DNA of 45,598 nt from Hoeflea sp. (GTDB lineage Bacteria; Pseudomonadota; Alphaproteobacteria; Rhizobiales; Rhizobiaceae). Below, in pieces: positions 37,097 to 45,598 of this stretch. Both the position numbers and the translations under genes were made by a program. The DNA lies in assembly GCF_030682515.1 (NCBI RefSeq), contig NZ_JAUXOD010000091.1:1-45598 (forward strand), given 5' to 3'. The notes beneath the pieces were generated by a model, which was not told the origin of the DNA, did not search any database, and worked only from the letters and a program-made list of their open reading frames with translations. The stretch's first letter is position 1. Every line of letters starts with the position of its first letter.

Positions 37097-37768
37097 CTAC
37101 TGGCTTGCCCAGATGATGCGCGCCATCCAGTCGATGTCGCTCAGCTCGAAGCTGCGGTTGGGGTGGTCGGGATTGAGCGAGACCAGCTCGACGGATTTGG
37201 TGCTTTGCCGGCTGAGCACCTTGGCCATCACCTCGCCGTCGCGCGAACGCACCACCACCCGGTCGCCGCGGCGGATCTGAGCCCCGGGCTCGACCACGAG
37301 GATATCGCCGTCGCGGTACAAGGGCAGCATGCTGTCGCCCTGCACCTCCAGCGCATAGACGCCGGGCTTTTCCGAGGGCTGGACCGGAAAATCCACCACA
37401 TCCCAGCCCTGGCCCGCAGGGAAGCCGCCATCATCGAAGAATCCGCCCGATCCCGCCTGGGCAAATCCCAGGAGCGGGATCGAGCCGGCCTGGGGCGGGA
37501 AGGCGCCTTCGGGAAAGGCGCCGTCGCCCGGAGCCCGGTCGCCCCGCACCAGCCGCATGAACTCCTCGAGAGAGGAGTTTGTGGCGTCCAGCACCTTGGC
37601 GAGCGATTCCGTCGAGGGCCAGCGGTCGCGGCCGTCCGCGCCGCAGCGCTTGGACTTGTTGAACGCGGTCGGATCGAGCCCCGCGCGGCGGGCCAGGCCC
37701 GAGGCCGTGAGCCCGTGGCGTTCGGCCAGCGCGTCAAGCGCCGACCAGATGCGGTCATGCGAGAGCAT
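37097..37768 (-). CDS. HTH repressor with S24 (LexA/CI-like) autoprotease domain
   Basis: 223-aa regulator. The N-terminal helix-turn-helix region (residues about 10-70, LTASGLARRAGLDPTAFNKSKR) is followed by a linker and a LexA-like domain. The putative cleavage site is A105-G106 in SIPLLGFAQAG, which matches the PLxGxxxAG pattern of LexA. The serine is S146 in GDSMLP and the lysine K183 in EVMAKVL. All catalytic positions are kept, so induction by RecA-type cleavage is possible. It is distinct from LexA itself. Start ATG at 37768. Targets are unknown. Confidence 0.88.
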   Translation of the reverse strand: MLSHDRIWSALDALAERHGLTASGLARRAGLDPTAFNKSKRCGADGRDRWPSTESLAKVLDATNSSLEEFMRLVRGDRAPGDGAFPEGAFPPQAGSIPLLGFAQAGSGGFFDDGGFPAGQGWDVVDFPVQPSEKPGVYALEVQGDSMLPLYRDGDILVVEPGAQIRRGDRVVVRSRDGEVMAKVLSRQSTKSVELVSLNPDHPNRSFELSDIDWMARIIWASQ

Positions 37769-37904
37769 GGTCGAGGTTCCCGCTATAAGGACAGGGCGCG
37801 ACACGGCCCCGGATGCAGCCTTTTTACATGATCGGCCGGGGGTGCGTAAAGAGAGATAGGAAAAATATCCTCACCCTTCCCGCGGATCTCCCGAGCGTCC
37901 CGGG

Positions 37905-38522
37905 TCAGTGCGGCCGATAGGGTTGCCGTCCCGTGATCAGCGCCTGCTCAAGCAGCTCGATCCGGTCCTGGCCCCAGAACGCCTCGCCGTTGAGCACATA
38001 GGTGGGCACGCCGATGGCGTCGGCGGCGATGGCGTCCTGGGAATTGCGGTCCCTTATCGCGGCGATTGCGGCAGTCTTGGCGTCCTTGAGCGCAGGCATG
38101 GAGTCGAGCCCCACCTGGGACAGGTAGGAGGTCAGCACCGCCTCGTCGGCGATGTCATCGTCATAGGCCCAGACGCCGGCCAGCACCTTGGCCATGAAAT
38201 AGCGCGGGTCATGCCCGTCCTCGACCAGCGCGATGATGACACGGTCGGCGAGCGAGGCGTCGACCGGCCAGTGCTTCGGCTCGGTCTTGATCGGCACGCC
38301 GCGCCAGGCGGCAAGCCGCTGCAGTTCGACCAGCCGCTGCCGCTGCCGCACAGGCGGGCGCTGGCCCGGCGGCACGGCGCCCGATATTTCCCACAGCGCG
38401 CTCAGATTGACCGGCTTGTAGTTGAGCTGCACCTTGTGCCGTTCCGCGACCTCGCAGATCTTGTTGTGCCCCAGATAGGTGAACGGCGACGCACAGTAGA
38501 AATAATAGTCGATTTCAGCCAT
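37905..38522 (-). CDS. DsbA-family 2-hydroxychromene-2-carboxylate isomerase-like protein
   Basis: 205-aa thioredoxin-fold protein of the DsbA/HCCA isomerase group. The N-terminus DYYFYCASPFTYLGH resembles HCCA isomerase; the usual CxxC is absent (C-A-S-P). A helical insertion and GVPTYVLNGEAFWGQDRIELLEQAL at the end complete the fold, including the cis-Pro loop GVPT. The family isomerises ring-cleavage products in aromatic degradation with glutathione, but many members have other GST-kappa-like roles. AGGAGG precedes the ATG, so I use this start and not the longer upstream frame. It may be in one transcript with the S24 gene 136 bases on. Confidence 0.85.
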   Translation of the reverse strand: MAEIDYYFYCASPFTYLGHNKICEVAERHKVQLNYKPVNLSALWEISGAVPPGQRPPVRQRQRLVELQRLAAWRGVPIKTEPKHWPVDASLADRVIIALVEDGHDPRYFMAKVLAGVWAYDDDIADEAVLTSYLSQVGLDSMPALKDAKTAAIAAIRDRNSQDAIAADAIGVPTYVLNGEAFWGQDRIELLEQALITGRQPYRPH

Positions 38523-38858
38523 CGAACGGTCCTCCTGCAGCGCCGCGCATCCATCCGGACGGGCAAGGGTCGCTGTCTCCCATTTCATCAATGCATCGCC
38601 GGTATCGTTCAAATCAATCCACTTGAACGCGCCCTGCAATTGGCTGACATTGGACAAGACCGTGCGTCCGGGCAAGGCTTTTTCACGCCCATGCGCGCCC
38701 TCCCGCGATCGGGAAGGGGGCGGGACGGTGGCTGCCGGCCGATCTTGCGAGGCCGTTTGCGCGGCGGCTATGGGGATGGGGGCAGTCTTGCTGTCATGAC
38801 CGCAAAACGAAAAACGGGCCCGAAGGCCCGTCTTGAAGGTGAGGCGTCGCGCTGCGGA
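38523..38858. other. 336-bp intergenic stretch
   Basis: Lies between the start of the DsbA-like gene and the end of the bifunctional beta-oxidation gene. It contains the AGGAGG of the former (near 38531-38536) and the terminator of the latter at 38810-38831. The rest shows no gene or repeat that I can support. A reading frame continues upstream of the chosen start of the DsbA-like gene to 38675, but it has no family features. Confidence 0.5.
38810..38831 (-). terminator. Intrinsic terminator of the beta-oxidation operon
   Basis: On the minus strand ACGGGCC-TTCG-GGCCCGT followed by TTTTTCGTTTT: a 7-bp stem closed by a stable TTCG tetraloop and a T-run. It begins 27 bases after the fadB/J-like stop. 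Confidence 0.93.
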
Positions 38859-41072
38859 TTATGCCGCGGCCTTCACGTCGCGGTAGGGATTGAACCGCCC
38901 GTAGAAGGTCTCGCCGTTTTCGGCCATCTCGATCAAGAGCTTGGGCGCGCGGAACTGGCGGCCGTACTTGCGCGCCAGGCCCTTGCACATCTCGACAAAG
39001 GCTTTCGCGCCCATCGAGTCGATGTAGCTCAGCGCGCCGCCGGTATAGGGCGCAAAGCCGAAGCCCAGGATGGTGCCGAGATCGGCCTCGCGCGGATCCG
39101 TGACGATGCCTTCCTCCACCGTGCGGGCGGCCTCGAGCGCGATCACCGCGAGATAGCGGTTCTTGAGCTCCTGCACATCGACCTTGGCCGGGTCTTGCTG
39201 CGGATAGAGCGTCTTGAGCTCGGGCCAGAGGTGCTTCTTGGCGGGCTTGGCGGGGTAGTCGTAGAAGCCCTTGCCGTTCTTGCGCCCCAGCCGGCCTTCC
39301 TTCTCGACCATGCGCTCGACCAGCGCCAGGTGCCGCGGATCGACGGCCTTCTCGCCGAGGTCCGCCACCGTGGCGCGCAGGATCTTGAGCGAGAGGTCGA
39401 TCGCCACCTCGTCGTTGAGCGACAGCGGGCCGACCGGCATGCCGGCCATTTTCGCCGCATTCTCGATCATGGCCGGCGGCACGCCCTCGGCCAGCATGTT
39501 GTAGCTCTCGTTCATGTAGCGGAGCACGCAGCGGTTGACGAAGAAGCCGCGCGTGTCGTTGACCACGATCGGCGTCTTCTTGATGGCGGCGACATAGTCG
39601 AGCGCCACGGCCAGAGCCCTGTCCGAGGTCTTGCGGCCGAGAATGATCTCGACCAGCATCATCTTGTCCACCGGCGAGAAGAAATGGATGCCGATGAAGT
39701 TCTTCGGCCGCTTCGAGTTCTTGGCAAGCCCGGTGATCGGCAGCGTCGAGGTGTTGGAGGCATAGACCGTGGTCGGGCGGATCTGCTCCTCGATGGATTC
39801 GGTCACCGCCTTCTTGACGTCGCGGTCCTCGAACACGGCCTCGATCACCAGGTCCGCATCAGCGAGGTCGGCGTGATCGGCCGATGTGGTGATCAGCGAC
39901 AGGAGCTTCTCGCCCTCTTCCTTGGTGGTCTTGCCCTTCTGCAGGCCCTTCTTGACCAGATCCTCGGAATAGGCCTTGCCCTTGGCCGCGGCCTCGAGGT
40001 CGCGGTCGATCAGCACCACCGGAATGCCGGCCTTGGCCGTCACATAGGCGATGCCCGCGCCCATGAAGCCTGCGCCGACCACGCCGATCTTGCGGAACTT
40101 GGTCGGCTTGATGCCTTCGGGCCGGCGCGCGCCCTTGTTGATTTCCTGCAGCGAGACGAACAGCGAGCGGATCATCGCCTGCGCTTCCGGCGTCTGCAGG
40201 ATGTGGCTGAAATAGCGCTGCTCGATCCGGAGCCCCGTGTCGAACGGCACCTGCAGGCCCTCGAACACGCTCTTCAGGATCGCCTTGGCGGCGGGGTAAT
40301 TGTCCTGGGTCTCGCGGCGCAGGATCGCCGACGCCGCGGGCCAGAGCTGCGCGCCCTGCGCCGACCAGATCTGGCCGCCGGGCAGCTTGAAGCCCTTGAC
40401 GTCCCAGGGTGCGACCGGCGACAGCCCGCCCTTGATCATCGCCTTGGCGGCCGCAACGAGCTTCTTGGGCTCGACCACCTCGTGCACCAGGCCCATGGCC
40501 TTGGCGCGCGCGGGCGTCAGCGACTGGCCGGTGGTCATCATCTGCAGCGCGTCCTGCGCATTGGTGAGCCGCGGCACGCGCTGGGTGCCGCCGGCACCGG
40601 GGAAGATGCCGACCTTGACCTCCGGCAGCGCCAGCTTGACGGCGGGCGAATCCGCCACTACGCGGCCGTGGCAGGCGAGCGAGAGTTCGAACGCGCCGCC
40701 CATGCACACGCCGTTGATCGCCGACACCCACGGCTTGCCGCAGGTCTCGATCTTGCGGAACAGCTGGCTCATCTTGCCGACCTGCTCGAACAGGAGCTTC
40801 TGGGCGTTGTCCGGGTTGGTGCGCTTTTCCTCGGCCATGCCCGACAGCATGGTCTTCATCATGGTGAGGTCGGCGCCGCCCGAGAACGTCGCCTTGCCGG
40901 AGGTGAACACCACGCCCTTGACCTGGTCGTCGGCGATGAAGCGGTCGACCAGTCCGTCGAGCTCCTCGAGGGCTGCCTGCGTGAAGACGTTCATCGACCG
41001 TCCGGCCATGTCCCAGGTGACGAGTGCGATGCCGTCATTGTCGATATCGACGGTGTAGATTTCACTGCTCAT
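38859..41072 (-). CDS. Bifunctional enoyl-CoA hydratase / 3-hydroxyacyl-CoA dehydrogenase (FadB/FadJ-like)
   Basis: 737-aa two-domain beta-oxidation enzyme. The N-terminal crotonase domain (residues about 1-190) has the oxyanion-hole segments FSGGADL and GGAFELSLACHGR. The dehydrogenase domain starts near 315 with the NAD motif KIGVVGAGFMGAGIAYVTA and contains GIHFFSPVDKMMLVEII with the catalytic His. It hydrates 2-enoyl-CoA and oxidises 3-hydroxyacyl-CoA. The ATG at 41072 is chosen since GGAG lies seven bases upstream. The thiolase stop is 14 bases away, the classic operon pairing. A strong terminator follows. Confidence 0.94.
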   Translation of the reverse strand: MSSEIYTVDIDNDGIALVTWDMAGRSMNVFTQAALEELDGLVDRFIADDQVKGVVFTSGKATFSGGADLTMMKTMLSGMAEEKRTNPDNAQKLLFEQVGKMSQLFRKIETCGKPWVSAINGVCMGGAFELSLACHGRVVADSPAVKLALPEVKVGIFPGAGGTQRVPRLTNAQDALQMMTTGQSLTPARAKAMGLVHEVVEPKKLVAAAKAMIKGGLSPVAPWDVKGFKLPGGQIWSAQGAQLWPAASAILRRETQDNYPAAKAILKSVFEGLQVPFDTGLRIEQRYFSHILQTPEAQAMIRSLFVSLQEINKGARRPEGIKPTKFRKIGVVGAGFMGAGIAYVTAKAGIPVVLIDRDLEAAAKGKAYSEDLVKKGLQKGKTTKEEGEKLLSLITTSADHADLADADLVIEAVFEDRDVKKAVTESIEEQIRPTTVYASNTSTLPITGLAKNSKRPKNFIGIHFFSPVDKMMLVEIILGRKTSDRALAVALDYVAAIKKTPIVVNDTRGFFVNRCVLRYMNESYNMLAEGVPPAMIENAAKMAGMPVGPLSLNDEVAIDLSLKILRATVADLGEKAVDPRHLALVERMVEKEGRLGRKNGKGFYDYPAKPAKKHLWPELKTLYPQQDPAKVDVQELKNRYLAVIALEAARTVEEGIVTDPREADLGTILGFGFAPYTGGALSYIDSMGAKAFVEMCKGLARKYGRQFRAPKLLIEMAENGETFYGRFNPYRDVKAAA

Positions 41073-41086
41073 GGTCATTCTCCAGT

Positions 41087-42295
41087 TCAGACGCGTTCGA
41101 TGATCGTCGCGGTGCCCATGCCCGCGCCGATGCACAGCGTGACAAGGGCGGTGTTGAGGTTGCGGCGTTCGAGCTCGTCGAGCACGGTGCCGAGGATCAT
41201 CGCGCCGGTGGCGCCGAGCGGATGGCCCATGGCGATGGCGCCGCCATTGACGTTGATCCTGTCGGACGGAATGTCGAAGGCCTGCTGGAAGCGCAGCACG
41301 ACGGCGGCAAAGGCCTCGTTCAATTCGAACAGGTCGATGTCCGAGATCTTCATCTTGGCGCGCTTCAGAAGCTTCTCGGTCACGTCGACCGGGCCCGTCA
41401 GCATCAGCGCCGGGTCGGAGCCGATGTTGGCGAAGGCGCGGATGCGCGCCCGCGGCTCGAGCCCCATGGTCTTGCCGCCCTTCTTCGAGCCCAACAGCAC
41501 GAGGCTCGCGCCATCGACGATGCCCGAGGAATTGCCGGCATGGTGGACATGGTTGAGCGCCTCGACTTCCGGATGCGCCTGGATGGCGACGGCGGAAAAG
41601 CCGCCCATCTCCGCCATCATGCCGAAGGAGGCATTGAGGCTCGCCAGCGCCTGCATGTCGGTGCCCGGCCGCATGTGCTCGTCACGGTCGAGAATGGTCA
41701 GCCCGTTGATGTCCCTGACCGGAACCACCGACTTGTCGAAATAGCCGTTCGTCCAGGCATGCGCCGCGCGCTTCTGGCTTTCCACCGCATAGGCGTCGAC
41801 ATCGTCGCGCGAGAAGCCGTATTTGGTGGCGATCAGGTCGGCCGACACGCCCTGCGGCATGAAATAGGCCGGGATGTTGACCGACGGATCCATGAACCAG
41901 GCGCCGCCCTGGGCGCCGATGCCGATGCGTGACATCGATTCCACGCCGCCGGCGATCACGATCTCGTCGGCGCCCTGGGCGATCTTGCCCGCGGCGAGGT
42001 TGATCGCGTCGAGCCCGGAGGCGCAGAAGCGGTTGATCTGGATGCCGGGCGCTTCGGTGGCATAACCCGCCTCGAAGGTCGCCGCGCGGGCGACGTCGCC
42101 GCCGGCCTCCCCGATGGCGTCGACACAGCCCATGATGATGTCGTCGACTTTCCTGGTGTCGAGGCCGTTGCGGTCGCGCAGGGCTTCGAGCATGTGCGCG
42201 GCGAGCCGCACCGACGGCACCTCGTGCAGGCTTCCGTCTTTCTTGCCGCGTCCCCGCGGGGTGCGCACGTGATCATAAACAAATACATCAGCCAT
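41087..42295 (-). CDS. fadA: Acetyl-CoA C-acyltransferase (thiolase, FadA-type)
   Basis: 402-aa thiolase that cleaves 3-ketoacyl-CoA with CoA. The active-site cysteine is C91 in NRFCASGLDAINLA. The C-terminal signature NVNGGAIAMGHPLGATGA holds the catalytic His and CIGAGMGTA the second cysteine. The start MADVFVYDHVRTPRG is preceded by GGAG nine bases upstream. It lies between the GST gene (31 bases) and the bifunctional enzyme (14 bases) on the same strand. A biosynthetic acetoacetyl-CoA thiolase role is less likely in this context. Confidence 0.94.
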   Translation of the reverse strand: MADVFVYDHVRTPRGRGKKDGSLHEVPSVRLAAHMLEALRDRNGLDTRKVDDIIMGCVDAIGEAGGDVARAATFEAGYATEAPGIQINRFCASGLDAINLAAGKIAQGADEIVIAGGVESMSRIGIGAQGGAWFMDPSVNIPAYFMPQGVSADLIATKYGFSRDDVDAYAVESQKRAAHAWTNGYFDKSVVPVRDINGLTILDRDEHMRPGTDMQALASLNASFGMMAEMGGFSAVAIQAHPEVEALNHVHHAGNSSGIVDGASLVLLGSKKGGKTMGLEPRARIRAFANIGSDPALMLTGPVDVTEKLLKRAKMKISDIDLFELNEAFAAVVLRFQQAFDIPSDRINVNGGAIAMGHPLGATGAMILGTVLDELERRNLNTALVTLCIGAGMGTATIIERV

Positions 42296-42326
42296 GAGAG
42301 TGATCTCCAAAGTTCTTGTGTTCGTG

Positions 42327-42980
42327 TCAGGCGGTGGCCGTGGCGGGGTCGAGCCCGCTCGGCATGAGGTCTTCGGGGCGTTTGAAGCCGGGCAGGGAGG
42401 CGATGCGGTCAAGCCAGGCGGTGATGTTCGGGTAGGCGGCCGGATCCATGCCGATCTGAGCGGGCCAGAACAGATAGCCGCACAGCGACAGGTCGGCGAT
42501 GGTCGGGTGGCCTCCGGCGACGAAATCGCGCGTCGCCAGATGCGCTTCCAGAACCTTCCAGGCATTGATCGCACGCGCCTGCATGAACAGCGTCACCGGG
42601 TCATCGGTCTTCTTCTGGAACAGGCTCATGAAGCGGAAGGTCGCCGTGTAGCTGGTGAGCTTGTGATTGTCCCACAGGATCCAGCGCAGGATTTCCCGGC
42701 GTTCATCTTCATTGGCGGGGCCGAACCGGTCGAATTCCCGCGACAGGTAGTCGAGAATGGCGCCCGACTGGCTGAGCACGATGTCGCCGTCGACCTTGTG
42801 ATGGGTCATGACCGGCACCTCGCCCATGACATTCATCGCCTTGAAGTCGCCGGACCGGGTCTGGCCGGCAAAGAACGCCACCCGGCGCGGCGTCCAGCCG
42901 GCGCCGCACAGTTCCAGCATCAGCGCCGCCTTGTAGGCGTTGCCGCTTTCCGAAAAGCAATCCAGCGTGAAATCGGTCAT
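42327..42980 (-). CDS. Glutathione S-transferase family protein
   Basis: 217-aa GST. The N-terminal thioredoxin-fold shows SESGNAYKAALMLELCG and the GSH-binding VPVMTH...LSQSGAILDYLS (cis-Pro and Gln-Ser loop). The C-terminal helical domain has RDFVAGGHPTIADLSLCGYL, with the N-capping T-x-A-D typical of GSTs. The catalytic position near S14 suggests a serine-type (zeta/theta-like) class, which is an inference. It lies in the beta-oxidation run, four bases after the ACAD stop; its role there is unknown. Confidence 0.9.
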   Translation of the reverse strand: MTDFTLDCFSESGNAYKAALMLELCGAGWTPRRVAFFAGQTRSGDFKAMNVMGEVPVMTHHKVDGDIVLSQSGAILDYLSREFDRFGPANEDERREILRWILWDNHKLTSYTATFRFMSLFQKKTDDPVTLFMQARAINAWKVLEAHLATRDFVAGGHPTIADLSLCGYLFWPAQIGMDPAAYPNITAWLDRIASLPGFKRPEDLMPSGLDPATATA

Positions 42981-42984
42981 GGGT

Positions 42985-44157
42985 CTACAGGCTCCGGGCA
43001 ATCAACAGTTTCATGATCTCGTTGGTTCCACCGTAGATCCGCTGGACGCGGGCATCGCGGAACATCCGCGCCACCGGATACTCGTTCATGTAGCCATAGC
43101 CGCCATGCAACTGGACGCATTCGTCGACGACCTTGCACTGCAGGTCGGAGACCAGGTACTTGGCCATCGAGGCGGTGGTCGACGTCAATCGGCCCTTGAG
43201 GTGCTCGCCGATGCAGTGATTGACGAAGACCCGCGCCATCACCGCTTCGGACTTGAGTTCCGCCAGCTTGAACTGTGTGTTCTGGAACTCGATGATGGCC
43301 TTGCCGAAGGCGCGGCGTTCCTTGACATAGTCGATGGTGATCGCCAGCGCCCGCTCGATCATCGAGATCCCCTGGTTGGCGATCAGCAGCCGTTCCTGCG
43401 GCAGTTCCGTCATCAGCTGGACAAAGCCCTGGCCTTCCTCGGTCCCGAGCATGTTGGCGGTGGGGATGCGGACATTGTCGAAGAACAGCTCGGAGGTGTC
43501 GTTGGCCTTGAGCCCGACCTTGTCGAGATTGCGGCCGCGGCGGAAGCCCTCGACCTCGTCGGTCTCGACCACCATCAGCGAGACGCCCTTGGCGCCCTTG
43601 GACGTATCGGTCTTGGTCGCGACAATGATCAGGTTGGCGTGCTGGCCATTGGTGATGAAGGTCTTCGAGCCGTTGATGACGTAATGATTGCCGTCTTTTT
43701 TCGCGGTGGTCTTGATCCCCTGCAGATCCGATCCCGCGCCGGGTTCGGTCATGGCGATGGCGCCGATCATCTCGCCCGAGGCCATCTTCGGCAGCCAGGT
43801 CTTCTTCTGCTCTTCCGAGCCGAAATGCAGGATGTAGGGGGCGACGATGGCGTTGTGCAGGGCGATCCCGAAACCGTCGGTGCCGGTACGGCCCAATGCT
43901 TCGGCGATCACCGCCTCATGGGCGTAGGTTCCGCCGGAACCGCCATACTCTTCCGGCATCGCGGCGCAGAGCAGGCCTGCGGCGCCGGCGTTCTCCCAGG
44001 CACTGCGGTCGACCATTTCCTGCTTTTCGTAGCGGTCGTAGTGGGGCGCGACCTCGGCTTCGAGCCACCGGTAGGCCATGTCCTCGAGCATCGCCACGTC
44101 GTCGTCCATCCAGTCCGGACGCGGCACGCCAAGCACTTCAGATGGTAAAGTCGCCAT
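42985..44157 (-). CDS. Acyl-CoA dehydrogenase
   Basis: 390-aa FAD-dependent dehydrogenase introducing the first double bond in acyl-CoA. Visible are MTEPGAGSDLQGI (FAD and substrate region), GSKTFITNG, RRAFGKAI, and the C-terminal QLHGGYGYMNEYPVARMFRDARVQRIYGGTNEIM signature. The MCAD-type catalytic Glu at the YEGT position is Gly here (YGGT), so the base is more likely the Glu in PQERLLIA, as in long-chain and isovaleryl enzymes. GGAGGAAG precedes the ATG. It is 4 bases upstream of the GST. Confidence 0.93.
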   Translation of the reverse strand: MATLPSEVLGVPRPDWMDDDVAMLEDMAYRWLEAEVAPHYDRYEKQEMVDRSAWENAGAAGLLCAAMPEEYGGSGGTYAHEAVIAEALGRTGTDGFGIALHNAIVAPYILHFGSEEQKKTWLPKMASGEMIGAIAMTEPGAGSDLQGIKTTAKKDGNHYVINGSKTFITNGQHANLIIVATKTDTSKGAKGVSLMVVETDEVEGFRRGRNLDKVGLKANDTSELFFDNVRIPTANMLGTEEGQGFVQLMTELPQERLLIANQGISMIERALAITIDYVKERRAFGKAIIEFQNTQFKLAELKSEAVMARVFVNHCIGEHLKGRLTSTTASMAKYLVSDLQCKVVDECVQLHGGYGYMNEYPVARMFRDARVQRIYGGTNEIMKLLIARSL

Positions 44158-44300
44158 ATCTTCCTCCCGGTATTCGTGTGGGCAGGATCTCGCCCGCCGA
44201 TCAGTCTGCAGCCCCGCTGGCCGCTGTCTAGGGGTGCGATCCTGACCGCGGCGCCCATTCGCCAGGTCAGATCGCACCGCCGGATCAACAGGTTGCCCCT

Positions 44301-44327
44301 CGCAACGGATGGACCCCATCCGTTGCG
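44301..44327. repeat. 12-bp perfect inverted repeat between two ACAD genes
   Basis: CGCAACGGATGG (44301-44312) and its exact complement (44316-44327) flank a 3-base loop, nine bases after the FadE-like stop. No T-run follows on the minus strand. It may be a regulator site for the downstream ACAD-GST-thiolase genes or an mRNA-stabilising hairpin. Confidence 0.6.
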
Positions 44328-44336
44328 GTCGGCCCT

Positions 44337-45598
44337 CTAGAACGCCGCTTCGGCCATTTCCATCATGGTGTCGCTGCCGGTCTCGATCCGCGCCTTGCGC
44401 AGCGCGGTTTCCGGCATCATGCGCTCCATGTAGAACTTGCCGACCAGCAGCTTCGACGCCAGGAACTCCTCCTTGCCGTCTGCGCCCCCAGCGCGCTTGT
44501 CAATCGCGGCCTTTGCCATCCGCGCCCACATGTAGCCGAGCGCGACCAGCCCGAAGAGATGCATGTAGTCGGTGGAGGCGGCGCCGGCATTGTCGGGCTT
44601 GGCCATGGCGTTCTGCATCAGCCACATGGTCGAGGCCTGCAGGTCGTTCAGACCTTTCTTCAGCGCTTTGGTATAGAGCGCCAGCTCATCGTTCGAGCGG
44701 TTCTCCTCGCAGAAGTCGCCCACTTCCTTGAAGAAGGCCATCACCGCGCGGCCGCCGTTCTGGCCGAGCTTGCGGCCGACCAGATCAAGCGCCTGAATGC
44801 CGTTGGCGCCCTCGTAGATCATGGCGATCCGGGCGTCGCGCACATACTGGCTCATGCCCCACTCTTCAATATAGCCATGGCCGCCAAACACTTGCTGCGC
44901 CATCACCGCGTGGTCGAAGCCCTTGTCGGTGAGCACGCCCTTGACCACCGGGGTCATCAGGGTCAGCAGATCATCGGCTTCCTGGACATCGGTCTCGACT
45001 TCGGAGCGGTGGGCGATATCGGATTTGAGCGCGGTCCACAGCATCAGGGCGCGGCCCGCCTCGTTGAAGGCGCGGATGGTCAGCAGCGTGCGGCGTATGT
45101 CCGGATGCACGATGATTGGGTCGGCTTTCTTTTCCGGCGCCTTGGCGCCCGAGAGAGAGCGGCCCTGCAGCCGCTCGCGGGCGTAGTGGACGGCGTTCTG
45201 GTAGGCGATCTCGCCCATCGCCTGGCCCTGCAGGCCGACGCCGAGGCGCGCCTCGTTCATCATCACGAACATGGCCTTGAGCCCGGCATTCTCCGTGCCG
45301 ATCAGATATCCGGTGGCCTCGTCATAATTCATCACGCAGGTGGCGTTGCCGTGAATGCCCATCTTGTGTTCGAGCGATCCGCAGGTCACGGTGTTGCGTG
45401 CGCCGAGCGTACCATCCTCGCCGACCAGGAATTTGGGGGCGATGAACAGCGAGATCCCCTTCACCCCTTCCGGCGCGCCCTCGATACGGGCCAGCACCAG
45501 GTGGATGATGTTGTCGGACATGTCGTGTTCGCCGGCCGAGATGAAGATCTTCTGGCCCGAAATCTTGTAGCTGCCGTCGGCCTGCGGGACCGCCTTGG
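44337..45598 (-). CDS. FadE-like acyl-CoA dehydrogenase with C-terminal extension (5' end outside window)
   Basis: Partial protein of more than 420 aa; the reading frame is open to the window edge, so the N-terminus is missing. It includes [15 protein letters not shown] (FAD-binding domain), [65 protein letters not shown], with the Glu in YEGA at the catalytic position of MCAD-type enzymes. A helical tail of about 150 residues follows, as in the long (about 590 aa) ACADs with an acetyl-CoA dehydrogenase-like C-terminal domain. It probably leads the beta-oxidation gene run downstream. Confidence 0.92.
   Translation of the reverse strand, partial: KAVPQADGSYKISGQKIFISAGEHDMSDNIIHLVLARIEGAPEGVKGISLFIAPKFLVGEDGTLGARNTVTCGSLEHKMGIHGNATCVMNYDEATGYLIGTENAGLKAMFVMMNEARLGVGLQGQAMGEIAYQNAVHYARERLQGRSLSGAKAPEKKADPIIVHPDIRRTLLTIRAFNEAGRALMLWTALKSDIAHRSEVETDVQEADDLLTLMTPVVKGVLTDKGFDHAVMAQQVFGGHGYIEEWGMSQYVRDARIAMIYEGANGIQALDLVGRKLGQNGGRAVMAFFKEVGDFCEENRSNDELALYTKALKKGLNDLQASTMWLMQNAMAKPDNAGAASTDYMHLFGLVALGYMWARMAKAAIDKRAGGADGKEEFLASKLLVGKFYMERMMPETALRKARIETGSDTMMEMAEAAF

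Noticed and set aside
37908-41744. 1278-codon open frame antisense to the beta-oxidation genes
   Set aside because: Shadow of the thiolase, bifunctional enzyme and DsbA-like gene; its translation is rich in Arg/His/Leu/Asp repeats without any recognisable fold.

Overview
The window is one contiguous, GC-rich, densely coded piece of an alphaproteobacterial chromosome. Three things point to Rhizobiales (Rhizobium/Sinorhizobium/Hoeflea-like; the genus is an inference): the gene order pyrC-pyrE-frk-pgi-fadD and gcrA/argD-argF-hslO, a SAM-II riboswitch before metZ, and a GcrA gene with clustered GANTC (CcrM) sites. I see no phage, transposon, integron or CRISPR signature. Base and codon use look even throughout, so this is mostly core chromosome with a few accessory genes.

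Layout. 1-1455: the end of a D-amino-acid-transaminase-like gene and a convergent atypical SDR. 1626-7878: pyrimidine synthesis (pyrC, pyrE) and fructokinase on the plus strand, then phosphoglucose isomerase and acyl-CoA synthetase fadD on the minus strand. 8130-16688: a phosphate block, with polyphosphate kinase 2 divergent from phoR, then tandem Pho boxes and pstS-pstC-pstA-pstB-phoU-phoB. A hairpin between pstS and pstC probably tunes how much binding protein is made. 16750-21606: a small exported protein, gcrA, a long divergent regulatory region, then argD-argF-hslO. 21723-26521: an RND efflux adaptor and pump. 26529-28375: apaG-trkH. 28556-32476: a CDP-alcohol phosphatidyltransferase, metZ under a SAM-II riboswitch with its own terminator, long-form dCTP deaminase and a NavAb-like sodium channel. 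32606-38522: tRNA-Gly(CCC), a processive GT2 with an extra N-terminal domain, an orphan solute-binding protein, a fatty-acid-hydroxylase-family membrane enzyme, a TerB-like protein, a self-cleaving-type S24 repressor and a DsbA-like isomerase. 38859-45598: a beta-oxidation cluster on the minus strand (FadE-like ACAD, second ACAD, GST, thiolase, FadB/J-like bifunctional protein).

How the genes work together. PhoR/PhoB sense phosphate through PstSCAB-PhoU, and PPK2 next door links phosphate to polyphosphate. FadD activates fatty acids and the right-hand cluster encodes the following beta-oxidation steps. ArgD and ArgF are consecutive arginine-synthesis enzymes.

Nothing here is clearly a wholly new system. 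The best leads are the GANTC-dense, structured gcrA/argD intergenic region, the SAM-II-plus-terminator arrangement, the RND pump with two extra membrane helices and altered proton-relay residues, the GT2 with a T2SSE_N/MshEN-like front end, and the SDR lacking the catalytic Tyr/Lys pair.
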